Positions 23,560 through 36,000 of a stretch of 64,000 nt of DNA are shown one piece after another; positions within the stretch are counted from its first letter, which is position 1, and every line of letters starts with the position of its first letter. Origin of the DNA: Corallium rubrum (taxonomy: Eukaryota; Cnidaria; Anthozoa; Scleralcyonacea; Coralliidae). The stretch covers positions 88,789,965 to 88,853,964 of the forward strand of contig OZ035997.1 of assembly GCA_964035015.1 (NCBI GenBank), in the 5' to 3' direction. The position numbers were made by a program, and so were the translations under genes. Below the pieces are notes generated by a model. The model had not been told where the DNA came from and ran no database searches. It saw only the letters and a list, made by a program, of their open reading frames with translations.

Positions 23560-24309
23560 TACTAATAACATACAATAATGATCGTGTACAATAATAAACC
23601 TTCATATATCGTGCAATGTACAAATAAATGAGGTTAGATATAACCAAGGTTAACAATAAAGGAACGCACAGGGACCGAGGAGAGAGTGAACTAGGGCAGG
23701 TAAATAGGTAACTCCCTCAAGTGCCGCGTCATTATCATGCCTCAGACTGTTGACAGGGTGAATCCAGCTTAGCTAATATAAGTTGCACCCGCCATCAACC
23801 CACCCTATTAACAAAGTCGTTGGCAATTAATTTCCACCGACACAGTCGGTGTGGTAGGTGCAGACATTGGTGGACAGCTCATGGCTGGACACCAAAACAT
23901 AGTCGTCTTTGACCTGAATTCAGGTAACAATTAAGCTCAGGGTTCACGTTTTCACCTTACCATCCACAGCGGTAAGTATATAGTGACTGTAATGGTTAAA
24001 CTGGTGAATGCGTTGCTTTTATGAAAACGACTTAATACTACAACAGAAATAAGAAGAAATTTTATTTTGTGCTTAATAGACCATACGCGTGCTAACACTA
24101 CGATACATTTCATTATCTCAAAGTTATCGAGAAGTTTCATTAATTTGTCGTGGACAGGTTCAATTCAATCAATTCCAAGTAATTCATTTCCTTCAATCAT
24201 TTCTGAGTAATTCATTTCCTCGTCCAAGTCTGTTCTGATCCGGGTAAAAAACGTACAAAACTGAATCGATAAAAAGAACCAAATCCGATCGGATCGGATC
24301 TGGATGTAT
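23560..24309. other. Repeat-derived noncoding DNA
   Basis: TGAGGTTAGATATAACCAAG and AAGGTTAACA words match the flanks of the MITE at 51394-51708, suggesting a shared family. No gene seen. Confidence 0.4.
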
Positions 24310-24311
24310 GA

Positions 24312-24600
24312 ATAAGGGGAGCACAGTTGGTGTGCGTTGTTAGGGTGCTGCATCTCACCACTGCAGTGCAAAATTAATGGACGGGGTTAGTACTTGGTTG
24401 GCTGACCGTCTGGGAATAACCCCGTTCTCGAGCTTGAGACTCGTGTGAGTAGAGTTTAGTCGGCCTCTCCTGCGCTTTGAGTGGTTTTCGCCGGGTTCTC
24501 CGGTTTTCCTCCATCTGTAAAACCAACACCTAAGTCTTAGCTGTAATCCGTTTAGAGGGCCCTGGGTAAGATTAGCTTCTGCTAACCAGGTGATTTTAAC
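24312..24600 (+). mobile_element. SINE with 5S rRNA-like promoter, copy 2
   Basis: Begins GGGGAGCACAGTTGGTGTG, like copy 1 at 10063, and carries GACGGGGTTAGTACTTGG and CCGTCTGGGAATAACC (5S box C region). The conserved block at 24430-24545 (GCCTCTCCTGCGCTTTGAG, CTCCGGTTTTCCTCC) is better preserved than in copy 1. The 3' parts differ between copies. Confidence 0.7.
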
Positions 24601-24604
24601 CCTC

Positions 24605-25595
24605 CATTTCAGTTTCAGTTTATGACAGTCTAATCCGAATCCGATCCGTATCCGATTGGATTTACACACCTATACATATTCTGAAACCTTATTATTTAAC
24701 TAAACTAACAATATTTAACAATTAGTCGCCAAAGTGGAGGTAAATAGTGCTGGATATCCACCGAGCCGCAAAGCGGCGAGGTATATTCAGTATATTCACC
24801 GACACTGAAGTAAATAATTGTTTTAGCATATACCTCATAAACGAAGTAACAAGTTTTACGCATTCCTAGATTTTTCGGTACTTTCGTACAAGACACTGAG
24901 TGCTGTTTGGCAACTGGATAGGAAAATTACGAAACCGGAAACGATGTTTGCACAACTTGCTATGTCGTTTTAAGTTTCCTATCCAGTTCCCCTTCCATTA
25001 GTCAATGACGCACTCGATATAATTTGTCGCCAAAACAGTTTTTACAACTTTTGAATATATTAATGGATAGAAAAGTTTAAAGAAACATACCCATGGACTC
25101 TCTTCTACTTAATTTTGTTAACTTTTCTCGTCGTTCTACTACATCAGCCTTGTTTATCAACAAAACCTCCTGCTTCTGTAAACAAAGCAAAACTGGTCGC
25201 CATTTTGTTTTACCCACAGGTGAATAGTGCAGGATATTCCGAGCTGGCTAGAGGAACCAATCAGATTGCGTGAAAAGCACTATTCACCTGTGAGGTATTT
25301 TTAGGTTTCGATCACGTGACTTTTTGCTTGAAATTTCATTTCCAATTTCTAGATGGCGGTCAGGCAAAATAAAATAAAATCGATTTGCACAACCTAACAT
25401 AACGCAAGCGTACGACATTTTCCAAAACGAACGTACACAATTCCAGAGTATCAATATCATGTGAAAATTGTAGAGTGATAATTGACCTAGTTGCCATTTG
25501 CCCTTGACCACCATCTGGATAGATAAAACGAAAGTGACGTCACGTGAAAGTAAAGAATATGCTAAAACAGGATATTGAATAAATAATGAATTGTT
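24605..25595. other. No gene recognised
   Basis: Contains a small inverted repeat (GGCAACTGGATAGGAAA at 24909 against its complement near 24973). Otherwise featureless. Confidence 0.4.
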
Positions 25596-25922
25596 GATGA
25601 GCTGAGAAATGAACGAGGAGATTGAGTTGAGTTTTGATTTGAGCCGAGTTGAATGTAACCTGCGTGCAGCCTCTACCCGATATATACTATTGGGTTTCGA
25701 AATCGGGTAGAGGCTGCACGCAGGCTAAGTTGAATGAAAATTTTACCGAATGAAAGAAAATATTCTCACAATATGCACGAATGAAAACATTCAATGATAT
25801 CATTCAACTTAGCCTGCGTGCAGCCTCTACCCGATTTCGAAACCCAATAGTATATATCGGGTAGAGGCTGCACGCAGGTTGCATTCAACTCGGCTATCTC
25901 CTTGTTCATTTCTCAGCTTATC
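25596..25922. repeat. Nested palindrome
   Basis: Arms of about 130 bp (25596-25742 and 25795-25922) are reverse complements. Each contains its own 66-bp hairpin (25659-25724 and 25813-25878) with CCTGCGTGCAGCCTCTACCC ends. The hairpin loops in the two arms are exact reverse complements, so the whole unit was inverted-duplicated recently. Confidence 0.85.
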
Positions 25923-25963
25923 AAAATATTCTTACCATTGCACTCATAAACCCTCCATTATTA

Positions 25964-26735
25964 CTCGGGCTATCTGTGGTAGACCAAGTCTAGGTTTCGG
26001 CTCGGGTTTTTTTCCTTCGTGATTTTGCATTTTTGCACATTCTACTTCCGCTACTATTGATACTTCCGGTGAGTTGTTTGCCGTGTGGCGGAGTGAGACT
26101 GTGAGGCATGTAAGTTCTTTGCTCCTTTAGCGTTCGGGGTTGGACAAAAAGTTGAACAGCTTTGCTTTTTGATCAAGGTGTTCTTGCACGTTTTGTTGGT
26201 AGATTTCGAAACTGACTGACTTTGTAGTTTATTTCTCAAATCATTAATAATTCATGAACCAAAAACAAAAGAAATTAATGTTTAATCAGTGCTTTGAAAT
26301 CGGAGGAAAAGTACTAGTGCTTTGAAATCGGAGGAAAAGTACTTAGTAGTTTGAAATAAGGCAAATTATATTACGTTTCAGAGGTATCTTCGGAGTTTTG
26401 AGTTTGAGAAGTCCGTTCAAACACTCGACGTCGGACTTTACCGGGATTACAAAGCCCTCGTGCATTAAAAAGACTCGCCTTTTCAAAAAGCAATCAGACT
26501 TTGAAATCCCGGTAAAGCCCTCCGTCTCGTATTTGAACAGTGATGTGGCTGACAACTCGTTGATCGTAAATATGTTCACTTCTATGAATTATGCACCACA
26601 TTCACCCTTCGATTCAGGCTCCGCGCACTTGCACCAAGTGCACCGAGACTGAACGAAGGGTGAATAAGGTGCATACTTCACACAAGTGAACGTGAAATGC
26701 CATGTACGTATATGTAGCCGGTAGCCGAGTGAATG
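25964..26735. mobile_element. MITE-like element with CTCGGGCTA termini
   Basis: Left end ACTCGGGCTATCTGTGGTAG and the following 250 bp match 3370-3620; the right end GTAGCCGAGTG lies near 26723. A younger inverted repeat with ACTTTACCGGGATTACAAAG and its complement lies inside (26433-26519). Confidence 0.6.
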
Positions 26736-26855
26736 CCTGACCCAAGCGTCTTGTTATTTATATAAGATTGACGTCAACATAACGTGTTACCGTCAATGTA
26801 AGTAATATTAAACAACTTTAATTGAATACCCTGAGATGGTATAATACAGATTCTT

Positions 26856-26861
26856 TTTATT
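26856..26861 (-). terminator. Polyadenylation signal of the astacin gene
   Basis: AATAAA on the minus strand, starting 5 nt after the TAG stop, which implies a very short 3' UTR. Confidence 0.6.
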
Positions 26862-26866
26862 TATAA

Positions 26867-27096
26867 CTAATCACAAAGATTACAGCTTTTCTTGCAATAC
26901 TTTTTCAGGTAGCCGTAAGTATTACACGCTCCTCTTGTACGGGCCCACATGGGACATGAGGGATCTCGATCTACACAATTCTCACTGCGACAAGACACAC
27001 AGCACATGTTTTCCATGTACTCACGATCATTCAAGCTGCTGCACTGTCCCTTAGCTGCCTTAGGTTTGCATTCGGGAAGCAGGTCCACGCACGTTG
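26867..27096 (-). CDS. Last exon: ShKT domains 2 and 3
   Basis: 230 bp from acceptor CTTACAG, phase 1, to a TAG stop. Domain 2 has an odd Cys pattern ([10 protein letters not shown]). Domain 3 is canonical ([25 protein letters not shown]). The ShKT fold blocks potassium channels in some toxins, but as an enzyme-attached module it mostly serves binding; no channel activity can be inferred. Confidence 0.9.
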
Positions 27097-30000
27097 CTGT
27101 AAGAATGCAAAAAAGAGTGGATCAGTAAGGTTTTTGATACAGTGGAACTCGGTGTTCGTGTTAAGCGGGCTGTCATTAAACGTCACCGGACACATGTTTT
27201 ATCGATACAAAGTTTAAAAATAACAAAACAATGTCTTTTTAATGTTTTAACAATAACTTACGTCAAACTGAAGAAACCTAACCCTCACTGAAAAACTTTA
27301 CGTCACTATGTCACTGAATTTATTAGTAAAATCGCACCTATCATTTTCTGCATGCGTACAATTAGCACATAAATCATAATCGTGGACAATGAAAATATAC
27401 GGTGCACAGATAAATCGTGTCCGCGTAAAGCGGGGTTAAATAACTTTGTATGAGCTAGCGGTGCCACGACACAAGCCTAGGTCAAACGTAGCTCTTCTCA
27501 TGGCGCTCATGCGCCGAAACTAATACAAATCAGCATAAATAGTCCAAAGGATTTTGCTCATCATTAGGTTCGCCATGCACATGAGAAGAGCAACGTTTGA
27601 CCTAGGTCTCACTCGGGTAACAGAAAGCTTTCCGTTGTTCTTAACCGGTGTCCATATTAAGCGGGCTAATTTAACTCTCTCCTGTTCGAAGCGGTCTTTA
27701 GTATTTTATTCTGGCTAACGCCAGACGATTTTATTCACCTCTGGGGAAGCCCTCGGACAGGAATGAGTTATGAGTATAACTAGAAATACATAAATGCAAC
27801 AACCCCTCTCCCGCTTTTATATGCTTTTTGAAATACACCCCACCCACCCCACCTTCCAATTAAAATAAGCACAAACAAATGATATTCCTCAGGATAATTA
27901 CAGAATTTATGATTAGGATGACTAAAAATGAAAGTTGAGCATATCAAAGCAAAACTTACAGATTTCATATTAAACTCTGGTTGTAAAAATATATTGTTTT
28001 TAGCCATTTAATTAGGAGGTTTCCAAAGGAATTACTTTTATGTTTTGCAAAAGCAAGTATTAAAAGTTAACAGCTCAAAAACTACGTTTATAATAGGAGA
28101 TAAAAACAACAGACAACCTCTCAGTCTATATAATACAGGACAAAAGAAAATGGACAAAGCCTATGAGTATTAATGATAAGTGCTTGCAATTAAGTCAATG
28201 AAAAACATCACGTCCACAGTAGCAAAGGGAAAGCACGAAAACGTGAAGCTGTATACTGCTTAATAGGTTAAGCAAAAACTTGAAAACAACATAAGGACAA
28301 GGTATAAAGCTTTATAATAATGATAGTTGCTAGATTAAGTTTACAGTATAAACTGACGAGTGTCTAAAAGGTTTCTGTTTAAACGTCTTACCGTTCTTGG
28401 CGTTTACAGGATATATTAATGAATAAATGTTGATTCCAATCAGCAAAATAAGTAAATACAAATCCCCTACCGTCAACTTTAAAATGGTTTTGAGACCACT
28501 GAGTGACCTGTGACCACAAACACTGCAATTCAGATCGAGTTTTTGTTTACCATACGGCGTTGGTTTCTTCATGTCTTCTGGTTTCTCTTCAAGATATATT
28601 AAACCGGCTGTTTGTATCCTTCTTTTATTCGTTGGTTTGCTTCTTTCCGTTTAAAACGAAGCCATTTGAAACCATTTTGTTTCGCAAATTATATAAGGTT
28701 TCTTCAAAGCTAGTCGCCAGTGTCCAAATTATTCTTACCGCGTGACACCCTATGACGTAATATATGGCTAAACTATTTCCAGATTTTCGTCTCCCTTGCT
28801 TTTTCTACACGCGTGTAAAATGGACTCCACGCGTGTCGAGATTAACATCCTCACCGGGCTCGGGGATTATATGAGCTTTTCGTCGGGACAAACAAAACTG
28901 TCCAAATTTAAGCAAGTGTTCGTATTAAGCGGATGTCCATAAAGCAGAGTTCCACTGCATGTATAAACATTCGTATTTCGAACCAACTACGTTGCTTTAT
29001 TTCCAAGTATAGAATACTCGGTGTGTTTCTTAAACCTGTATCAAGTCCGTGTCCAAGCCAAAGAGAGTGAGATTTGGTATACCGAGAAAGATGGAGGCGG
29101 TACATTTAACCACAATGTTTTGCGACCTCAAATCAGCTCAATTAACAACTAGATACTGTTTATCATGCTAAGATGGATTAAGTGAGCAAGAACTTCATTC
29201 CTACCAAAGTTGATTGTTTTAAAACCATACTGCACGCAAAGGATTATGGTTAAATGTACAAGTCGCCATCTTGTTCAGTACGGTCAATTGCTGTACGTCG
29301 AGAAATGGGATCTAGACTCGACTCCTGCCCTCCCTCCCTTCCTTCCTTCAGCTATAATTTCTTAATCGGAACCTGGATGACAAGACGTTTTCTCTCCTGT
29401 TATAGTGCACCATCGCGTTACGAGTTATGCAGAGACTATCATGGGTTTTCCATGTCGTGTTAGATAATCCAAAAACAGATCTTACCTCCTCGGCTTAGCG
29501 CCGAGTTTTCCCAGATTTCACATGTTCTTCTACAGAAATACTTCATGTAACAGTAATTGGGCGAAGATGGTGAACAGTAACCTTTGCGAATCCATTTAAA
29601 GCAATTGGACATTATATCACAATATACTAAAAAATGCAAAAAGAAAACGTACTCAGATGGCAAAATGTATTCAAATCATGCATGTCATGCAGTGCTGTCT
29701 TTAAACTCGTTTATTATATGGCACAAGTTACTTCCGTTGAAATCGTATGTTCTCACTGGCTGAGACGCGTCACGTGCCAGTCGAATATTTTCCGTAATCG
29801 ACCACTAGATTACGGGTTTTGCCAACTATTTTGTTTTACAAAAGCTTCAACGAAAGAAAACCGCAAAAATTTCATGGATTCAATAACCTAATTAGCACTA
29901 AATCATGTATGAGTGGGACGATGAGCAATCTGGAAGTGAGTTTTAGGACTCCAAAAGCGATAACAAGAACAATAACATTGAAAACAATCGATTACTCTTT

Positions 30001-33000
30001 GTCACGCTCGATCGAGGTGACGCTATATTTATGCTAGGTAATATAAGGTATGTTGTTTCAAAAAGCCAAAAATCTTCTTTTTAACCTCGACTAGCTCTGC
30101 TTGGTCATTACGGAAAATATCAGACCTCAGACAGTCTTTTATGTATAGTCCTCGATCTACGAGCTCCGTCCGTACTGTCAAGACCTCGATCTGATCTTTC
30201 TCCGTAATGACCGAACTCTTGGTTAAAATGTAGTTATTATTATATGGCAAGCGTCACTTCCGATGAAATAGCGCGCTGTGATTGGCTTAGAAACATTTTT
30301 AGCGGTCCATTACTTTCCCGTAATGGACCAGCGGTCCATTACGGGAAAAAAACAAACAAATTTCTAATCAGCCATGTTGTTTGCAACTAAACAACGAAAG
30401 AAAACCGCAAGAATTTTGTGAATTCAACAACCTGTGGACTAAATTATGTATGATTGGGATAAACTTTTTATTAACCTCGCTTGCTCGGTCTTTACAGAGA
30501 AATATCAGACCTCGGTCTTTGTGTACAAACCTCGCCCTACGGGCTCGGTCTGTACCAAAAAGACCTCGGTCCGATATTTCTCTGTAAAGACCTCGCGTTC
30601 GGTTAATAAGAATTTAATATTATATGCCTCGGATTTAGTGTCGAGCCTCCAAATTTTAGCCTCCATCTTAATCCACTAGGTTTTTGTCCTTACACACGGG
30701 TTTTTGCTCTTGCTGATCAAGCCAAGGTATTCTTTTCACAAAAATTTCTAGCTATGTTTCCTCCATATTTTTATTTTGCTGTTGGCTCTCGCGTAAGAAG
30801 TAATTGAAGCTTACCATAATCCAACCCTACCTTGCTTTACAGTAGTTGCTGGTTTAGTTGTTGGTCTTTCGGTTGTAACAGCGTCTGTTTGCCGTACGGT
30901 AGTTATTGCTTGAGTTGTAATTTCTTCTGTAGTTACAGGATTTGTTTCTATCACATCAGTCGGGGGAAGTCCCGATGCATGTTCCGTTGTAGTAACCACT
31001 TCTGCTGTAGTAGTAGCGTCTGTTGCTTTTTCAGTGGTTGCTAGTTTTGTTGTTGGTCGTTTTGTCGTAACCGCATCTGTTTGCCGCACGGTAGTTATTG
31101 CTTGAGTTGTAATTTCTTCTGTAGTTACAGGATCTGTTTCTATCACATCAGTCGGGGGAAGTCCTGATGCATGTTCCGTTGTAGTAACCACTTCTGCTGT
31201 AGTGGTAGCGTCTGTTGCTTTTTCAGTGGTTGCTAGTTTTGTTGTTGGTCGTTTTGTCGTAACCGCATCTGTTTGCCGCACGGTAGTTATTGCTTGAGTT
31301 GTAATTTCTTCGGTTGTTGCAATATCTGTCTCTATCACATCAGTCGGGGGAAGTCCTGATGCATGTTCCGTTGTAGTAACCACTTCTGCTGTAGTGGTAG
31401 CGTCTGTTGCTTTTTCAGTGGTTGGTCTTTTTGTTGTGACATGTTCGGTTGTAGTAACCACTTCTGCTTTAGTTGTAGCGTCTGTTGCTTCTTCTGTTGT
31501 TGGTCTTTTTGTCGTGACAGCGTCTGTTTCTGCGACAGTAGTTATCGTTTGAGTTGTTAGTTCTTCCGTTGTCGTAGGATCTGTTTTAATTTCCGTTGGT
31601 TCCTCCGTTATAACGGTTTTTGCTTCCGTCGTTGCCGGTTTTGTTCCTGGTTTTTCGGTTGTGGCAGCGTCTGTCTCTCCCACTGTCGTTATTCTTTGAG
31701 TCGTTATTACTAGTTCCTCTGTTGTAATAGGATCTGTTTGAATCTCAGGAGTCACTGGAATCGTGGAGGCTTGTGTTGTTATTGGGCGTGTTTCTATCGC
31801 ATCAGTCGTAGTAAGTTTTGTTGTTGGAGCTTCCGTAGACTGCGTAGTAACCGCTTTTGGTTGAGTTGTTTGTTTGGCTGTTGTCGGTATCGTCTTTTCT
31901 GTGGTCGTGACAACAGGTGTTGCCTCGAAGTCTGTAACTGCACAATCGTACATTGCTCTCGCCTGCTTTATGTCGTACTCGCTCAGACGTTCCCGCTGCC
32001 CATACTTGACGTCACGCTTTCCTCTGGGTCTTATCGTCTCCAGACCTTTCTCCTTGGTAAAAGCATCAGACGGGTAATGCATAATGCTTCCATAATCATA
32101 CGGCACGCCGTAGCTGTTGATCATGTCTTCGTTGAATTTCTTAAACTGAAATTGGAAACCTGAAATGAACATGAAGTTTTCATGAATGATTGGTTTACTA
32201 AATAAGTAACAATTCATTCCGATCGACTATTACACTCCAAAATCTACAGCTACATCTACGTTTATTTAGTCGGCAAAGTCGTTTTGATATCACACCAACT
32301 ATAACAAAATTTACAATTTAAAGATTTAAAAACAGTACTTTCCTGAACAGGTCTAAGATCTATTTACACGTTAAATATTGAAAAATAATAAACAAATAAA
32401 TAAATAAATAAATAAATAAAAATTAAACAATGTTAAAATGATCAAGTTTTGCTTTAAAAACTTCAAATGAATCTGAGTTTACTAAATTATCTGGAAGAGA
32501 ATTCCAATCCTTGATCGTTCTTGAAAAAAAATGAGAATTTAAAAACATCTTTATAAAACTTAGGTATACGATATTTAAAAGAATGAATGTCATTTCACTG
32601 TGGATCTCTAGCAGCCCGAGTAACTCTTCCACGAACGGAGAGGAAGGTTGAGTCAACGATAGATCAGCGGTTTCACACAGAAGAATTGGTCGAAATAAAA
32701 TTTAAAAATGTACTCCAGGAGCCTGGTTACCAGGATATCTCGTCTCCCTATAAACACTCCCCTAAAAACTCACTAGTGGAGGCGTGCAATCTCTGCACGT
32801 GTGCCCTCTAGTTTTGTTGCTGGTCCCAACCAAGAAGCTAACAATGCATGCATGGGCGTCGATCGATAGGTAAAAGTGAGTGTGGGTAGGCGTAGGCAGA
32901 GTCAGTGGACAACTTGGGCTGCGTGGTGGTCTGCTGGTGGCAGAGCCCAAGCTGTCTGAAGAATTTGGGTACTTTCCCCTTCCTCTGTTTGAAATCTGAT

Positions 33001-36000
33001 TTCTTGTGTGAAATCCGATTTCTAGCTGGAAAAAATACCGTTTCATACATTTTTAGATCCATTGTGAGTGGTATAGTGCGTGTAGTAGGTTTGCGTGCTT
33101 GGTGTGATGTGATTTCGGTTTGAAAAAAGTGCAAATAAGATACCTTATGACGTCATCTACTCCACTAATTCCGTAAAAGTTTGTTTGATCTGTGTTGAGT
33201 AGATGACATCATAAGGCATCTCATTTGCATTACAAAAACCTGAATATCTCTGGAACATGATGAGGTATTGATTTAATAAGAGTCTCCGAGCTCAATGGTT
33301 AGGGCGTCTAACCGACCGTTAGAAGGTTCTAAGTTTCCTGTCACAGGCAACCAAATCATCTGTTAACTGACATTGATTTGCAGTTAACTAATGACTACCG
33401 CAACAAAACTGTTACAACAATAATTTACCTTCTAAGACGTTTTCTTTTATTACATCGACAAAATCATCTCTATCAGGACGAGATTGCTCATGAAAAATTC
33501 CAAGTGCATGACCTAAAAAAAGTAAGGTAACGTAACGTAACGTAACGTAACGTAACGTAACGTAACGTGTGTAAGGAGTAAGGTAACGTATGTAAGGTAA
33601 TTAGGTAAGGTAATTAGGTAAGGTAAGGTAACGTAACGTAACGTAACGTAACGAAGGTGAGGTGAGGTGAGGTGAGGTGAGGTGAGGTGAGGTGAGGTGA
33701 GGTGAGGTGAGGTAAGGTAAGGTAAGGTAAGGTAAAGTAAAGTAAGGTGAGGTGAGGTGAGGTAAGGTACAGTAACGTACGTGAGGTAAGGTGAGGTGAG
33801 GTGAAGTGAGGTAAGGTAAGGTGAGGTGAGGTAAGGTACAGTAACGTACGTGAGGTGAGGTAAGGTAAAGTGAGGTGAGGTGAGGTAAGGTAAGGTGAGG
33901 TGAGGTGAGGTAAGGTACAGTTACGTACGTAAGGTAAAGTAAGGTGATGAGAGGGAAAGTAAGGTAACGTACGTAAGGGAAGGGAAGGGAGGATAAGGTC
34001 AGTCCTTCCAGTTCTTGCTAAAATATAATTGTCGTACGTTGTATACAATTTGTTTCTTCTTTTATTCTTATAAGCCCCATCGATGATTGATGCCTTACTC
34101 GATAGGTTCTCCCTTTGATTTTAAACGCCAGAACGCGCGTTGAGGCCAAAAAGAGCGACCCCTGTATGATTGTGGGTTCGTATAGATGGACAATATGGCC
34201 ACGCCTACATATGTCTACGATTTTTTGCAATCTTAAGGTGTACATTTTCTGTTGAGATTCATTAAAGATTTGAATTTAATATTTCACAAAGTGGATAAGT
34301 ATAACATAATCTTTCAGGTAAGGCCAAGTTGTTGTGCAGGGTCTGCTGGCTGACTTCTCTTTCAACGTAAGTTCTATTTGACTCACCCATTTCATGAAGA
34401 ATGATACCATGGTATTCACAACCTCTTCCAATGGACAATTGTTGTCTTCCACCACTACGGCCAACCTGAGAGAAACATCTGAAGACGTAATTGGTTAGTT
34501 ATAAGTAAAGATAGTTATCGACAAAAAAATCGAACTGCTAAATTCCCCTTCTTCCTTCCTTTCTTGCCCTTTCCCGTTCTTGCTTTTCTTCTTTGTCCAT
34601 TCCATCAACTCATCTCCCTCCCTCCCTCCCTCCCTCCTTCTTTCCTTCGATATTTCCTTCCTTCCGTCTTTTACTCCTTCCATCCATCCATCCTTCCTCC
34701 CTTCCTTCCTTCCTTCCTTCCTTCCTTCCTTCCTTCCTTCCTTCCTTCCTTCCTTCCTTCCTTCCTTCCTTCCTTCCTTCCGTCCGTCCGTCCGTCCGTC
34801 CGTCCTTCCTTCCTTCCTTCCTTCCTTCCTTCCTTCCTTCCTTCCTTCCTTCCTTCCTTCCTTCCTTCCTTCCTTCCCTTCCCTTCCCTTCCTTCCTTCC
34901 TTCCTTCCTTCCTTCCTTCCTTCCTTCCTTCCTTTCCTTCCTTCCTTCGTTGCCTTCTATCTTTGTTTTGTTTTTACCTTCGTACGTTCGTTACCTTCCA
35001 AATATAAGCCCCTCTGAAAATAAGCCTTTCTGGTTAAAGACCCTTACAAAAGTCCCTTAAGAATATATTTAGCTATATTTCGGAATTTTAGGGTAAGTTA
35101 TATGCATGTCCTAAATATGAACTAACGTCTCACCCTTGTCCTTGGAAAAATTCAACGAAGTTTATATCAGCGTCTGTTTTTTCTCGCCATCTGATACACG
35201 GAAGAGCTCTTTCCCATTCACTGATCGCTCCAAGAATTAGTCCACGAGTCCTGTCTAAAGATTATTACGGTGTAAAAGAGAGGAAATTTGATGTAGCTTA
35301 ATTGGTTGAAATTGAAAGGCGGGATAATTAAAACAGGCATGAAGATGAAGTATTGCTTTTCATATTAGTAATTCAATAATTAAACTTACCATCCAATGAG
35401 GATAGGAACTGGTATGGGATGCCTTCATCTTTTGTCCAGCGTAAAAACTCGAAGGCATTTACGGCTCTTTTGTTTCTTGTGCCTTCTTGATTGGGTAGCC
35501 ATAAGGTATTATTGTTCATTACTATATCTCCTTGGTACAGAAAGTTTCCATCGGTTATATTTGCTGAAATAAAAATATAGAGCTGTATATAGAGCTGAAG
35601 CCTGGATATATCTTGAAGAAGAAAGAGGAAAAGCTGATGAGAACTGAGTGTCGAAGTAGGTATTAGTTTCCCTAAGGAGGTGTGCCTTTTAAGTAGAGTT
35701 TCCAGGTTGCCTAACACCTCTCCTTTTCGTCAGATCCAATGCAGTAATAACATATATAAGTATTCATTTTATCCTAGAACAATAGTTACGTGGAATCAGA
35801 TTCCATATAGTAATCTCTCGTCTGTATCTAGTATTCCAAGCTTCAAAACCTCCGCTATGCCTACAATTAAGTCCCTCTGCAGTCATCCATCTTATTGATT
35901 GATTTTGTATTTTAGTTTCTTATATATTACTTGTATATTTAAATCATTTATTAGTTGTTGGGTTTTTTCTCCTTTTTCTTTGTTTTAATATATATCATAT

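Noticed and set aside
30832..32163. Cys/Ser-rich plus-strand frames that look like small secreted peptides
   Set aside because: Antisense of Thr/Ala codons in the linker exon; no signal peptide, and the sense frame has splice sites and homology.
33614..34048. Pro/Thr/Leu-rich open frame (-) across the pentanucleotide array
   Set aside because: Period-5 repeat read in a fixed frame; it overlaps an intron of the astacin gene.
34387..34465. Shorter version of the astacin signature exon starting at 34465
   Set aside because: It breaks the phase with the upstream exon and drops the conserved Cys; the acceptor at 34478 restores both.
34495..35060. Ser/Pro/Phe/Leu open frames in all three plus frames
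   Set aside because: The same tetranucleotide repeat read in three frames; it is intronic.
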